The translations under genes were made by a program, and so were the position numbers. Positions 52,099 through 64,000 of a stretch of DNA of 64,000 bases are shown piece by piece; the stretch's first letter is position 1, and every line of letters begins with the position of its first letter. Source of the DNA: Klebsormidium nitens (Eukaryota; Streptophyta; Klebsormidiophyceae; Klebsormidiales; Klebsormidiaceae). The notes below the pieces were generated by a model. The model did not search any database. It was not told the DNA's origin and saw only the letters and a list, made by a program, of their open reading frames with translations. Where the stretch lies: the NCBI GenBank assembly GCA_000708835.1, contig DF237174.1:62001-126000 (forward strand), read 5' to 3'.

Positions 52099-55000
52099 CT
52101 AGCTTTCGACCAGTTGACTAATCACGTTGGAGGCCCACTGCCCCGTCTCTTTGATTCGATAATCCTCATTTTGCATGCATTCCTCAGCGAACTCTCTCCA
52201 GAACGTGCGTTGTTGGAACAGAGGGGCCACCGCGCCCTTCAAAGTGTCTGCCAAATCGCCCAGCACTCCAATCGCTGCCTTCGTTACCGTCTCGTCCCTG
52301 CACAGCACCGACAAGGCCGGTTAATCACCTGAAAGGGCCAGTCAAAGCGACGTGGTCATATGTTCATTCTTGACCTGGTAGATAACATTCAGCAGGGCGC
52401 GAAGCTCGTCGTGTCAACTTTCCACAGTGGCCTAGCAATCATTATAGACGAACTTGCATCGGAACCTCAAAACAGTCAGCAACTTTCTTGCGGTACACAA
52501 CAAGCCAGAACTACAGGTGCTGCTAGCGAAATCTATTATCCGTTCATCAACCTAAAGTCAAGGACTATTTGCAGGTCACCAGACTGAAGGCCAGTATTGC
52601 ACGTTTATCAAGCCACAGGACGTTTTTAGCCCCATGTAGATCGTGAAAATCATAGGATTAGAAAAGCACAAGTCTCGAAGGGGTGCGGTCGTAGAAAGAG
52701 ATCGATAAAACGAAGGACACAAGCTGTGAGGGAGTACAGAAACGAAGAAACACAAAAATAGAGCCCACGGCAACCCTTCAAAGGCAGGCAGAACAACACC
52801 AGCACAGAAAAAAAACCCGCAGCCTCACCGCTCGTTGTCCTTGTACACAGTCTCGATGAACGCCACGATGTGCTCCGCATACGGCACCAGCAGGTCCGCC
52901 TTGGGGGTCCCCTTGAAACCCATCAGCAGCCCCGAGTACGCCTCGAAGATTCCCCCCCGCAGCTGGTTGTTGTAGTCCAGCAGCTCCTCGTCCCCCTGCC
53001 CCATCTGCGCCGCCGACAGCTCCGCCGCGCCCTGGAGCATCGGGACCGCGTACGCGAGGTACTTCTCGAACGCGTCCCCGATCGCGAGCGCGATGTCGCC
53101 GAAGCACGAGAAGATGGGCGGCTTGACCGAGCGGTGCAGCTGCTTGGAGGAGAGGTCCTTGAGCAGCTCCGTCATGATCCCGTCGCAGTACGGCAACACG
53201 CGCGCCTCCAGCGCCCGGCACAGGTCGCCGACCACGCCCACGGTCACCTGAAGAAGCAAGAGAAGGCGGAAAATTAGTAGCCAGTTAAAAAATTCAAGGG
53301 CGAATTGTACGGCGATAAATCTCGGCGGCGCTTCCTTGAAAGCCTACAATCGCAAAGGAGGGAAGGGCCCCGCATTGATAGTCGTCGGGAAACAGTGGAG
53401 AGGGCCCCGTCAGTGCCTTCCAGTCCCTTTCGGCGTTATAAGGGATTGAACCCGCGATGTATCGACCTTCTCACAGCAGCTGAGGATAATGAGAAGCTGG
53501 GGCGCTACTTCCCACACCAGTCTCCAAAACAATGCACTAGAGTGACGCCTCTGACGACGCCGTTTCCTGCGTCGAGCACCCTCTTACAGAGGGAGCTCAT
53601 GTAACGTTCCAACACATCCTTTGATTCGACCACATCCGGTCACCACAATCAAGCAGAACACGGACCAATTGGTGCCGACAAGCACACGTAAACGACCGAA
53701 GAACAATGAATTGAACCACCAATAACATACAGACCCATCGCGTACTTCTCAGACAGCTCCAACCTCAAAAACTACAGGTAAATGATCTTCGGCCAGACTC
53801 GTTCTCAATCCTGATCGACCATACCCAATTCAAAGAATCCTCGATCAGCAACCAAACAGATTCTTTCACCCGGCAGACCTACTCTGAACGCGAACAACTG
53901 GAAAAACTCATGACGCCCCAATCAAGCAAACAGACCGAAATAAGCTAACCGAAACTCGGTGCCCGCTGTCTCACCTGGCAGACCTGGTACTCCTCGTGAT
54001 TCTTGAGCCCCATCTCGACGTACTTGTAAAACTCCGGCATGTACTTCGCGAAACCTGCGCCGACCGCGTATGCGAGCGCCCCGATGGCCAGCATCGCCTC
54101 CTCGTGCACGGTGGCGCTGCGGCAGGCGAAGACGCGCAGGAAGAGCTCCATCAGGTTGTCCGCGTACTGCACCACGCCCAGCTTGGTGTTGTCGTTGGCG
54201 CCCAGCTTCTGGATGATCACCTGGGAGAGTCCAGCGACAAAAAGTCAGTCGGATTCTGTCGAAAAATGTTTCTCGTTGTGGAGAAAAGTAGACTCTTTGA
54301 TGGTGATTTTCTGGAACCCGAAAACAGGGACCAACACCACGTCAGAGACAGGTCGTAAGCGATGAAAAGTCACGATCTTGAAAACGATGAGCGCTATGAT
54401 TCCGCGACGCCACGTTGAGCTTCTGATCCACCTTTAGACCGTGTTAAACACCATTGTCAAAGCGGTTGAAAAGAATTGTGCATCCAGAGAGTCTCAAGAG
54501 GAATATGGACCGGGCTTTTTGCAACGATTGCACCAATGCTTCCAATAACTAGCAGCCAAGTCCCTTGTTATTGAAGACGGGCGACCTTTTACAAAGTACC
54601 AACAATCGACAACTGTTGTGCCGTTAAAGTTCTAAGGAACAGTGCCATGTTGAGATATCCATTTATTACGGTAAAGCCCCTCAGAGCCGCTTTGACTACG
54701 CAGAAAGTTAATGGAAACCGGGAAGGTTTCTAAAAGACAGCAGGAATCCTTCCTTTTCCGCAGAAAAAGCGCATGGCTGGAAGGTTGGTACTTGTCTGCC
54801 GAGGTTCTCCAAGTGACTTCACAACAAGCTCAGTTCCTTCCAACTACGTTTCACTAGCATAGAGAAAAAGGTTGCTGTTAAAAGGCAGCCACACGTTCAC
54901 GCCTTCAAGGCCACACTGCTAACTCATGCCACGTCCGTGCACTCTTACGAAAACGCAGATGTCACAAATCCTCTCCCAAAGTGGACTCGAGATCTTCAAG

Positions 55001-58000
55001 CCTTACCTGCAGCACCCCACACAGCAGCGCCTGCAGCTCCGACTGCCGCTCCTTGTCGTCCGCCGACAGGATCTGCATCCCGAGCGTCGCCCCCAGCTTG
55101 CCCATGATCACCGGGATCAGCTGGACCACCACCTGCACCGTGTCGTCCGTCGAGCTGCGCACCACCTCGTTCATCGTCTCGTACGCGGACGCCTGCAGGT
55201 GCGTGTCGGTGGCGTCTTCGCGGTCCGCGGTCGCTAGCAGCGCTTGCACCACCACCTGCAGGGAAGAGTGGCTGGTTGAAGGACCAAGATAGGTGGTTAC
55301 AGAAACGGAAAAAAGTGGTTAAGGATGGAGGGAGATGGTCACAGGACGGCAAGAAGTCGCTGAGGTGGGGAAAAGTGGTCAAGGGAAGGAGGCGAAGGGA
55401 CATGAAGAAGGCAGGACCGAAAAGGGAGGAAGATGGAGGCAAACAAAGATAGAAGGGAGTGCGGGGAGGGGGGTGGAAGAATCTTGTTAGTGTATGCGAT
55501 AGAAGCAGACTCATAAAACCATCTTCTTTGAGCTGTCCATAAATCGATGAAGTATCACGCTAAGAGCCAAATCAAATCTACGCTCGTTGTTTCTAGAGGA
55601 AGGATGAGCTTCATTTGTCACAGAGAAGAACCTGGGGCATGAGATCGCTTCATTCTCAGCCCTGTTTCTCAGAAGGGAAGTTGCCTGAGAGACAGTTCGT
55701 CTTGCTCCAGATGCGACTTGGTATGAAACTGGTCCTACTTAAAGCCAAATAAGTGCTCACCTGGAAGTAGGGCGAGAGTGGTGACGTCCCGTTGCTGTCC
55801 TCGAACCCTTGCGCCAGGAAGTAAATCGCCCCGCACACCTTCTCCGCCACGTTCGGCACGTCCTTGATGCTCTCCAGCAGCACCGTCACAATCGGCTGCA
55901 GGTTCTGCCCGTTGATCACCGTGTTCTCCATCCCAGGGCCGTGCAGGAACTCGCAGATGCGCCCTATTGTCCAGGCGGTCGTGTCCTTCACGTGCGAGTT
56001 CTCGTCTTTCATTGCGTTCAGCAGGAACCCGATCGCCATGTTAACTAGAGGCGCGAGCTTCTCGGGGCTGGGGCCGTCCAGGATCGAGCCAAACGCGAAC
56101 GTCGCCGCTTCCCGACACCGCCAGTCCGGCTTCATGATGTTCTCCTGGACGTATGGCATGACCAGCGGCACGACATCATCGCCGACTGTTCTTGCCACAA
56201 GCCCCAAAGCAGTCCCCCCCGCCATTGCAAGGTTCCAGGCGTTCTCGTCTGTGTCCTGGTCCTCCTCTTGCTTGGTCAGCGTTTCCAGGAGCATGGGGAT
56301 GAGCGCAGGGAGCGCTTGCTTGATGAAGTGGTAGTTGGTGATCTCAGAGTCGCCCTCGTACTCCTCCTGGATCTCGATCTCCTCGTCGCAGATGGTGGAC
56401 CAGAGCTCGATGGCCTGCAGCGCCACCGGCTCCTCGTCGTCTTTGGCGGCCTTGCTCGTGATGCTGAAGATTTCCTGCAAAATGCAAGGAAAGGGCACTT
56501 ACATACCACGGCATAAGGGATGAGAGAGTCTGCAACATGGATGCACCTTTCTGTCACAGCTCTTTGTGAATCTAATTCCCTTGAAGCCTGATTCTGTAAG
56601 TGTGGGCCTACTGTGGCGAATTGTCCTACGACAGTCCCCAAACTTGTTCCTGAACACTGGACTGAAACACAAACCGGCACACCGGAGTGTTCTTCAAAAG
56701 GCACCAGGCTGTGTGAAGTGCAGTTGTTGTTGTCAATCGAAGCTCAGAACACGAGGACAGTGGCAGAATTCTTCTCTAGGTCTAAAGCAATAGCTGAAAA
56801 CAGCGTGAAGGCACAAAGTTTCGACACGACGCCATGCATGCAACTGAAAGGGCACACTTCTGACATATGGATTTGCTGTCCACTCGGATGATCGTTATAT
56901 CAAGGCCGTCAATTGTTGATGCAGCATGGCCAGCAAAAACAAAGAGAATGCAGAAAAACCTTTCACAGCCTTGGTTCAGAAGACATGCACCAATTATTCC
57001 AATGATCAGATGAAGTTAGCTACTTATGTTTTGCATCAGTCAAATTTAAAAGTCTTCACAAACATACTCCATAGAGCACGCAGCATAACCAGACACCACC
57101 CAGTCACTTCGCATAGGTTCACAAAGGTGATGACCATTATCAGAGGTTTGGTGGTGAGGCATAGACTGCAGTGAGGGTGAAGTGGACAGAAAGCAAGGGT
57201 TTCCTCAGCTTCTCTTTGAACAACTATTAATCCATGATAAAGCCTTGATCAAGATTGCTGCTTTGTCAACTTCGGACCTTACTAATGCAGTACTTATAAT
57301 CAACTGCAAGATCAAACCTGACACTTTGGAGATGTGCACACTTACCGGCATGTACTGCGCCAGCTTTTCATAGTAGGAACCCGCAATTGCCACCAAGCAC
57401 TCAAAGGCAGCTTGCCGAACTTTCCCGTCAGGACTGGAGGTGGTCTGGCACACAACTTGCATGATGTAATTTCTCTCCATCTCGTTCTCAAAATTTGTCT
57501 GCGCAAAGTCCAGGGCATTATACAGCGCTCTCGTTGCTGCCAGCCTGACCTCGTTGCTCGTCTCCGTTACATTCATCCCCTGAACCACTGCTGTCAGAAT
57601 ACTGTTTACTTGATCCTGTGCCAACACATCGGAAGAGATCTCTTCGCACACGTACCCCAGTGCCTCTAATGTGCTTTGCTTCAAATGTGTTGGCTGCTCC
57701 ACTGCCCCCAGGGGTCCCATGTTGCCCAGAAGCGTGCCAATCAGTTCCGGCCATTCGCTCCTTGGAAGCTCTATTGCAGCGACTTTTGCAATGACTTGCG
57801 CAGACGTGTGCCTCGCATCTGCAGTCACGGATCCTAGCGTCGATAGAAGTGCCGCTTTTATCTGCTTCTTGGCAGCCACATCTAGAGCAATCCATCGCTG
57901 CGTGTACTCTTCCTTGCGCGGTGCTTCCTTTGCATCTAGAGCATTCTTCAGGACAAGGCCAGCAAGCCGCCTTGAGTCTGCAGGTTTGTCCTCAGTTGAC

Positions 58001-58140
58001 AATTCACGGGACAAGGAGAGCAAGAGCCCGGCAAAGTTCTGCTCCTGAAACTGCTTGAGACTCTCCTCAGCCTGCTGCCGGATGTTAGCATCCGCTGACT
58101 GAGCGCTCAGCAGGATCTGGGTCACCTCAACCATTGCCAT
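52099..58140 (-). CDS. KPNB1: Importin subunit beta-1 (karyopherin beta 1)
   Basis: Nuclear import receptor made of stacked HEAT repeats; it binds importin alpha and cargo, and Ran-GTP releases them. Six minus-strand exons: 58140-57346, 56474-55761, 55255-55007, 54220-53975, 53247-52829 and 52297-52099, giving 873 aa, the normal family length. Diagnostic stretches include the N-terminal EVTQILLSAQSADANIRQQAEESLKQ, then RLAGLVLKNALDAKE, VRLAATRALYNALDFAQ, the acidic-loop TKQEEDQDTDENAWN, CREAATFAFGSILDGP, NHEEYQVCQ/VTVGVVGDLCRALE, RSVKPPIFSCFGDIALAIG, and the C-terminal KAAIGVLGDLADTL. All junctions preserve frame. The ATG at 58140 matches the family start (MAMVEV). An in-frame upstream ATG at 58299 would add 53 unconserved residues and was not used. 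Confidence 0.96.
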
Positions 58141-58980
58141 CCTGACCCCCTTGCTTGTGAGCCTTGCTGCAATCAGAGACTTGACCTCATCGGATATAGG
58201 CAATCTAGGCGAGATCCCCAAAAAATTCTGGCAAGATTCTTTGCCCGCAGCAATCACAACCCTCTTGCTATCTAAAGCTTGCTGCCAAGGAGACGTCAAC
58301 CGGGATGAGAAGGCTTCTCAACAGAGAACCTCCCTGCTAAGATGGCGTATCAGGGTGGCGCTATCAGGAGAAAATTGGAGCGATCTTCCGTCACTATTCC
58401 TGAGTCTTCCTTGCAGATGAAGGTGGCGAAGAACCGCCCTGCCACCTATACACAATTGAGATCCCGCCAATTCTAATTTCTGAGCCTGATCAACAGAGAA
58501 TGATGGACCTCTACCTAGGTACCGTATGCTGAAATTGCCAATGCTTTCATGGGATATATGCTTGATCTTTTGGGCCATAGGCTAGCCCGAATATATCCAA
58601 CACATGCACTTGTCTGGCAATATAACTTGCTCGGCCCAGCTCGGGACCTTTAACACCGTCCTGGTCTAATCGAGTTTCGACCCCCTGTTTAATAGACTCT
58701 GGTTGCCTTGGGCTTTGGGCTCGGGTTCCTCTTAACTAGGAATAACGAAGAATATTCCTGTCTCTAAAGATCCAAAATCCTTGCCTTTTGAGGTAAGTAT
58801 CCGTTGACCTATATCGACGAATATATCCTAGAGAAAAGTGAAATCTGCAAAATCAACCGAATTCTTGATTCCTCATCGAAATGGATGACCTTTCAAGCAG
58901 GCTGGCAAACTCCCAGCGCTAGACTCTAGAGCAGAATCCAGATCCTTGCTCCAGGAGAATCCCTTTACACTTTACAGAAT
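58141..58980. promoter_or_regulatory. Divergent intergenic region, importin beta-1 / F-box gene
   Basis: 840 bases between two oppositely directed starts. It may include an upstream non-coding exon of importin beta-1. I see no coding content on the plus strand before 58981. Confidence 0.45.
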
Positions 58981-60237
58981 ATGGCGCCGCCTGAAGAAGC
59001 AAGTACCTGCTTCGATTCTCTTCTTCCTGAGATGCTGGTCTGCATTGTCAAGAAGGTGGTCAAAGACAGTCCTTCCTCCTTGGCACAAGTTGCACGAGTC
59101 AACAAGGCCTGCCAAGAGGCTGCGCAGCGGTGCAGCCGAGTTTTGATTCTTCGCGCAGTTACCAAAGAAAACAATGAGGGACCCTCTGCTTGCACTGCTC
59201 TCTCAAAAGCAATTAGCTTGCGGCCAGAGCTTTCCACATTGATAATAGAGAGAGGAGCACACACCTCCCTTTGGCCTCCCTTGGAGGACGTCAAATGGGC
59301 TAGAGGGGAAGTGTTGGGAGTAGAAGATCTGGACAAGGCTCTTCAGCTCTTCTCCTCGTCGGTCCTCTCTTTGAGAAGATTGCATTTAGAACTGGGAGTT
59401 TCAGAAGCGTCCAATGACTCGTCCTCCAACTCGTCTGAGGACGAGTCAAAGGTATGGTACTTTGAAGAAGACATCCACTCTATTGTCAACGCTCTTCCTC
59501 AGCTAGAAAGTCTCTGTTTGGGACTAGCAGAAGAGACTTTCCTGATGGGCTCTAAAGAAGGGTTGGAGGTGGTCCAGAATAGCCTTGCGAGGTTGGAACT
59601 CTCAGACTTCGCAGTGGTTTGGGCCTGGTCGGAACCTTTCAGAAGACTGCCAACTTTTCTCACAGCCCTCACCTCCCTGTCCTATCGGTGCCACACCGCG
59701 CCGATCCCTTTCACTCCTCGGCCAAACTTCCCATTGTTGCAAGACCTAAGAGTGGAAGTGCTGACACGTCAACTTACAGTGCCCCGAACTATGCTTCGGC
59801 GCATGGTGGCCCAGTGTCCGCGTCTGCGGCAGTTGACGGTCTATGTCACACCAGACGACTTTGACGACTACACACCCGCCGACCCGGAGGCTATTGAACT
59901 TCCAAATTTTGCACAATTGTGTCCAAGCTTGGAGTGCGTTGCTATAAGCCACACTGAGGTGCTGTTAGAGTATCAAATCGACGTCCTCGTGTCCACAAAC
60001 AGCCACTTGACTCACGATCCATTTGAGCGTCGGTCAAAGATTCTTGTTGACAAACAGACGAGTATAACGCAGCGACACATTGGGACAAATGTTTGCTCCA
60101 TCAATATGTTCCGGATAGCCGTTGCTCATTCGGCACCGATTATCGAATTGGATCAACCAAGCATTTCTGAAAGATTGTTAGGAGAGGCTGCCACTGTTGA
60201 AAGGTGGTGTCAAGCGTTCCGTAAGGTTAGTGTTTGA
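58981..60237 (+). CDS. F-box-like protein with leucine-rich C-terminal region
   Basis: Single uninterrupted frame of 418 aa. Residues about 10-55 (FDSLLPEMLVCIVKKVVKDSPSSLAQVARVNKAC and following) fit an F-box: LPxE-type start, then a hydrophobic helix and a V-x-x-x-C/L segment. F-box proteins are substrate adaptors of SCF ubiquitin ligases. The remainder is rich in leucine with irregular LxxLxL segments (LSTLIIERG, LRRLHLELG, LPQLESLCLGLA, LLQDLRVEVL, CPRLRQLTVYV, CPSLECVAISH), as in F-box/LRR-type proteins. A Ser/Asp/Glu stretch near residues 140-155 interrupts it. No close family assignment is possible by eye. The ATG at 58981 begins the frame directly before the F-box. Confidence 0.72.
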   Translation: MAPPEEASTCFDSLLPEMLVCIVKKVVKDSPSSLAQVARVNKACQEAAQRCSRVLILRAVTKENNEGPSACTALSKAISLRPELSTLIIERGAHTSLWPPLEDVKWARGEVLGVEDLDKALQLFSSSVLSLRRLHLELGVSEASNDSSSNSSEDESKVWYFEEDIHSIVNALPQLESLCLGLAEETFLMGSKEGLEVVQNSLARLELSDFAVVWAWSEPFRRLPTFLTALTSLSYRCHTAPIPFTPRPNFPLLQDLRVEVLTRQLTVPRTMLRRMVAQCPRLRQLTVYVTPDDFDDYTPADPEAIELPNFAQLCPSLECVAISHTEVLLEYQIDVLVSTNSHLTHDPFERRSKILVDKQTSITQRHIGTNVCSINMFRIAVAHSAPIIELDQPSISERLLGEAATVERWCQAFRKVSV

Positions 60238-61961
60238 GAACAATGAGCGCAGATTATCTGTTCGATGAGTTGACAGCCAATCAATGAGTTGACAGCCGAT
60301 CCTCTTTCAGGGCCACTATTGTTCACAATTGGTCCGAAAGAGGAAAGTTAAGTAATATAAGTGCGTATAGATTGAAACGATCAGTGGACTTACAAGCTTC
60401 TTTCCAGATCACATGCATGGCCGTAATTGTCAATGTTGGTCTAGCTATGCAAGTCTTGTGGTCAGATCTATAGTCGTCGACATTGATGCCATGACAAGAG
60501 AGTTGCGGGAAGACTGGTTCACCAACCATGAAGGGATCCAACTTAAGAAGGCCATGACAAAGCTTCACATTTGCAGACAAACTAAACTTACACTACAATA
60601 GGTCGGAAGCTTTGCCAGACGTCAACCCTGGTTGAAGCGCACTGGCGGCTAGGCTTCCGTCGAAGTTGCATGGCGGCATGTTCAAACATCGCAGACCTCG
60701 CACCATATGCAGCTAGGCTTCTGCCCGACGAACGACACACATGTGCAGATTTGCATGAGCAGTGATTGACTAATAAATAGTACATGCTCGAAAAGAATCA
60801 TGCATTCACATGGCGCACGGCGCCAGGCTGCTATAGCTGTCCCAACTCCTTTCTTATTTGTCGCCTTCTTCTTTAATTATATCCCTCTCGACATCCAGGT
60901 TGCCACGGTCACGTAGGTCGGATATATGTTTGCCAGATATTGCGGGATCGCATTTTCTGATTTGGATTCCAAGATAAACCCTATTAAGATTGGTCGATAG
61001 ATCAGATGTATTAGTCCTGCACTTAGTTACTGCTGTGATCTCAGTAAGGTTGCTTTTGTGCTATTAGCCGAAAGCTGTATCCCACCAACCCCGACTCTTC
61101 TCAATTCCAAAGCGGGATACCAACTCAAAGCCTCTCGCTGCACAACCCCGACTCGTCTTCAGTTCTGCCGTGATTACTATTCCGGATTAACACTTCAATG
61201 TGGCCCATATGGGACTTTGATTTAGTAGACTCAAAACCCTGGAAAGACAATGCAAAGAAGCAGCGGGGGCTTCACTCCTTAATGAGCACCGGTTATGTCA
61301 ACAAAAACTGTGCGAGCGCCCTACCCTAGAAGCGTGCTGGCAGGCGCTGTCGCGCGCTTTCGAGTCCTCTCCTCTTCCACAAGGTCGACCTGCAGACACG
61401 TGGCGCTCAAATAGTGGACCGACTTGAAAGACTTCGGTTGACATCACATCATTCTGAATCTGATTAATGATTGCATGGAAAGTAATTGTATGGAAATGCA
61501 TGTAAACATAATTGTTCATATATAGAAACGCAAACGGTGGTCCTCGCGTATTTCGACGCCGCTGCATTTACTGCCACAATGGATGTCAATTGTCAATGCA
61601 GAGTGCTGCATAACAACAGATTTGCTCAACTCTACCGAGACGCGTTCATTCTGCAGCTCGGCTTGCGGAACGTCCAGTTTGAGCTGTACTCATGGGAAAG
61701 ATAAACTGTTTGCCTATGATCCCCCAAGAACCTCATCACAGAATTAGGATCAAGGGCTCGAAAGAAGAGCCAAAAAAGCTTGAGGCAAACCCGGGCCCGT
61801 TGGATAAGGTCAACATGTTGCAGCGCCAGTCTGCGATGCATTCAGTGCGAATTCTGCGGGTTTCGACGATACACGAAACTCCGTGCCTTTTCAGAACGTA
61901 TCGAACACTCCGTCGAAAAAATTACGTTGTCCCTGCGCTTAAGAGGCCCGAGAAAGCTCAC
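60238..61961. other. Intergenic or 3' part of the MATE gene, no gene resolved
   Basis: Holds the 3' flank of the F-box gene and probably the 3' end of the minus-strand MATE gene, whose terminal exon I could not place. No other coding or RNA gene is supported. Confidence 0.4.
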
Positions 61962-63939
61962 CCGTTTTGACCAGTCGGTGCAAGCGACGGCGACGGAGAG
62001 GATGAGCGTCTGGCTCACTGTGGCCAGAATAAATCCCCCAAATAGACCCTGCATATTGGGCACAACTGTCAGAAAACGATTCTTTCTCATTCCAGTGAGA
62101 AGCGAAAAATGTCATGCCTGCTTGGCATTAGGGCGCAAAATTCCCTTATCGTCCCCGCTTCCCTTTGCAGGTACACATTGTTCCTGTACATTCGAGTATT
62201 TGCCTCGAAAGTTTCCGACCGGAGCTTCCAGCTACTTTTTGGGAGGTCATTTACCTTTGAGGAAAACATTTTCAACTCGTCCCCTTTGAGTAAACATTCC
62301 TTTCTCGTCCGCCGTGACACAAGGCCGCCATCGAAACGAACCACCAGAATTCTTCCAGCATAGTGTGTTCGAAGACCACTCCCTACCGAATTTGACTCTT
62401 CCCGAAGAGTATGCGAGAGAACGGAGGCATTGATTTCGTAGGTGTGGCTCATTCGCAGCGTCAATTTCAGGCGTAGGAAATGGGGGCTTATTCACACTCA
62501 CCCAGGCGCCCCACTTCCAGACGAGCCCCATGATTACAGAGGCCGGGACGCCGACGAGGTAATAGCTTATGAGGGCGACGACCGTGCCCACCATCTGACG
62601 TCCGCACCCGCGGAGAATAGCTGCAGGAACAGAAAAGGACATCCAATGTCAAATGCAGATTGAAAACCTGACTGGGCGCTAACGGCCCGTCCGCGAGTGG
62701 CTGTGCTTATGGTCCTTCAACGTTCTGCTGGATTGTATAAAGCGTTTGTGATTGAAAAGCATCCAGAGATCATTGCTGAGTCAGGTACACGAAGCAACGT
62801 CAGCCTCCTTTGCTAGTCACCGGAAAAAGTCGAGCTCAAACGGAAAGGTTCGAATGACAGAAGGATGACGACTGAGGCACGACGTTTCTTATCCTCATAC
62901 GAAGGCGTCGCCACTCGTTCTAGAGGTGCGTTCGCGAAGCAGCAGTGGCGCTATCGGAGTCGCCGCGAATCTGATCTTTTGGCCGATTAAAGCGACCAGC
63001 ACCGCTGGTTATCCTCTTTCAGGTCGCCAGAATAAAGATTGGTTCACGATGCCCGCTACGATATGCACGAGGCCTCAAAGCTGGCTCGCAGTCTACCTTC
63101 TCGTCCCTTCCTCCTTTTGACCTCGAAACAGTTTCCTTGAAAATCATACCTGGGAAAGGATGACGTCAGCAGGCGCAAGCATGGAACGGGGAGTATGCGG
63201 CCTCACCTCCGCAGTTGTTCTGGAACGCATCGGTTATGGCCATGAAGCTCGCGATGACCATAAGCGATGACGACAGCGCCAGCACCTCGTGTTCCCGCTT
63301 GTTCACAAACAGGAGCGGCCACTGCTTATGGACGATAAGCGAGAAGGTCATCGTGCATAAGCCGAACGCAAGCGCGAGCGACTGCCCTATAAGAGCGGCC
63401 TTGCGCGCGCCACGCGCGGAGCCGCGACCCAACTCTGTAGCAACGCACGTACTGCAGAGGCGAGGAGTCCAGACAGTAATTGTGAGGTGCTGATCTTGGT
63501 TGCGTTGAACAAGGGCAAGCGTTGTTTATCTTGCTGCAGAACGTTCTGCGTCCAGTGGGGGAGAGGATTCGTACTTCAATGGGGTTCTCGGTATGTTTTG
63601 TATGCTGATACGTACTGCGAAAAGTGCAGCGACGAAATTAGCAACCTGAGTTTGGGTTATGAGCTGTCAACAATGCTCGTGAAATACTCGGAGGAAAATC
63701 TGAAGGACGAGAAGGCCGTCTGCATGACCCTGCGCAGGCGCACCAGAAGAGCGCAACGCTGCGCTAAGGGACTAGCGAGAGCCTTCTCGCTTTCTAGAAA
63801 AGGGGATCCGACCGTTGCAAGGAAATGGACAATGTTCAAGTTAGTTTTTGGGGTTTGAGCATGACGAGATCCCGACACTTGCCTTGTTGCGGCTCCAAGC
63901 CCAATGTACCCGGTGGCAAACAGCCAGGCCGTGTTCAAC
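61962..63939 (-). CDS. MATE-family transporter, C-terminal part (5' end outside window, 3' end unresolved)
   Basis: Multidrug and toxic compound extrusion (DETOXIFICATION) transporter, a cation-coupled exporter with 12 membrane helices. Four minus-strand exons are visible: 63939-63883, 63451-63207, 62620-62502 and 62048-61962. Joined, they give VNTAWLFATGYIGLGAAT-S-TCVATELGRG (the MATE block normally reading like AASTRVSNELGAG), then helices LIGQSLALAFGLCTMTF, ALSSSLMVIASFMAITDAFQ, the conserved LRGCGRQMVGTVVALISYYLVGVP, and a last pair VIMGLVWKWGAW/GLFGGFILATVSQTLIL ending TDWSKR. This corresponds to roughly helices 8-12. The intron after the first visible exon uses a GC donor (AACAAG/GCAAGT). 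Earlier exons lie beyond position 64000. A short terminal exon below 61962 is expected but was not identified. Confidence 0.85.
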
Positions 63940-64000
63940 CTGCGGCGGAACGAACGGAAAGTGAGCGGAATCGAACGGGGCTAGCTGGATGGAAAGGGGA

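Noticed and set aside
53430-53470. GGGTTCAATCCC on the minus strand, like a tRNA T-arm
   Set aside because: The flanking bases do not form a T stem and no acceptor or anticodon stem could be found around it.
58141-58299. In-frame 53-residue N-terminal extension of importin beta-1
   Set aside because: The family starts at the ATG at 58140; the extension shows no conservation and likely lies in the 5' UTR.

Overview
This is nuclear eukaryotic DNA from the green-plant lineage. Genes are interrupted by many GT-AG introns (a few GC-AG) of about 90 to 1,400 bases. The gene set fits a streptophyte: a plastid Obg GTPase, a DEG5-type thylakoid-lumen protease, a plant-type plastid HEAAH metalloprotease, an ALMT anion channel and a plant-like importin beta-1. 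Compact genes, mixed base composition and an UNR-like multi-cold-shock-domain protein, which I do not know from flowering plants, suggest a charophyte alga, possibly Klebsormidium. That species call is inference. I rebuilt gene models by hand from splice sites, reading-frame continuity and family similarity.

Layout: (1) 0.9-5.9 kb minus, an UNR/CSDE1-like RNA-binding protein, head-to-head with (2) 6.3-10.5 kb plus, plastid ObgC. (3) 12.0-15.1 and 16.5-19.4 kb plus, a tandem pair of DUF4419 genes with identical intron positions; the second has an in-frame stop. (4) 19.8-20.9 kb, a 1.0-kb non-autonomous terminal-inverted-repeat element. (5) 21.4-25.2 kb minus, a plastid M41-like metalloprotease, head-to-head with (6) 26.0-29.5 kb plus, DEG5. 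(7) 30.4-32.6 kb plus, an ankyrin-repeat protein. (8) 34.2-39.6 kb minus, an ALMT channel, head-to-head with (9) 40.7-46.2 kb plus, a MEMO1 homolog. (10) 47.7-48.7 and 49.6-50.7 kb plus, a tandem pair of intronless genes for unrecognised cysteine-rich membrane proteins; the first has lost its C-terminal membrane segment to a frameshift. (11) 52.1-58.1 kb minus, importin beta-1, head-to-head with (12) 59.0-60.2 kb plus, an F-box-like protein. (13) 62.0 kb to the window end, minus, part of a MATE transporter.

The most unusual signal is not a gene. In three unrelated genes (metalloprotease, ALMT, MEMO) the intron next to one internal exon holds a decaying tandem array, and each unit is a copy of that exon's own end plus its splice site. 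The arrays hold about 5 extra acceptor-side copies in the metalloprotease, 3 acceptor-side and about 9 donor-side copies around one ALMT exon, and 5 acceptor-side copies in MEMO. Many copies still carry a usable AG acceptor or GT donor, so these introns hold rows of decoy splice sites.

Functionally the window mixes plastid housekeeping (ObgC, DEG5, metalloprotease), membrane transport (ALMT, MATE), nuclear import and RNA binding. No pathway cluster is evident. The recurrent head-to-head pairs may share promoters.
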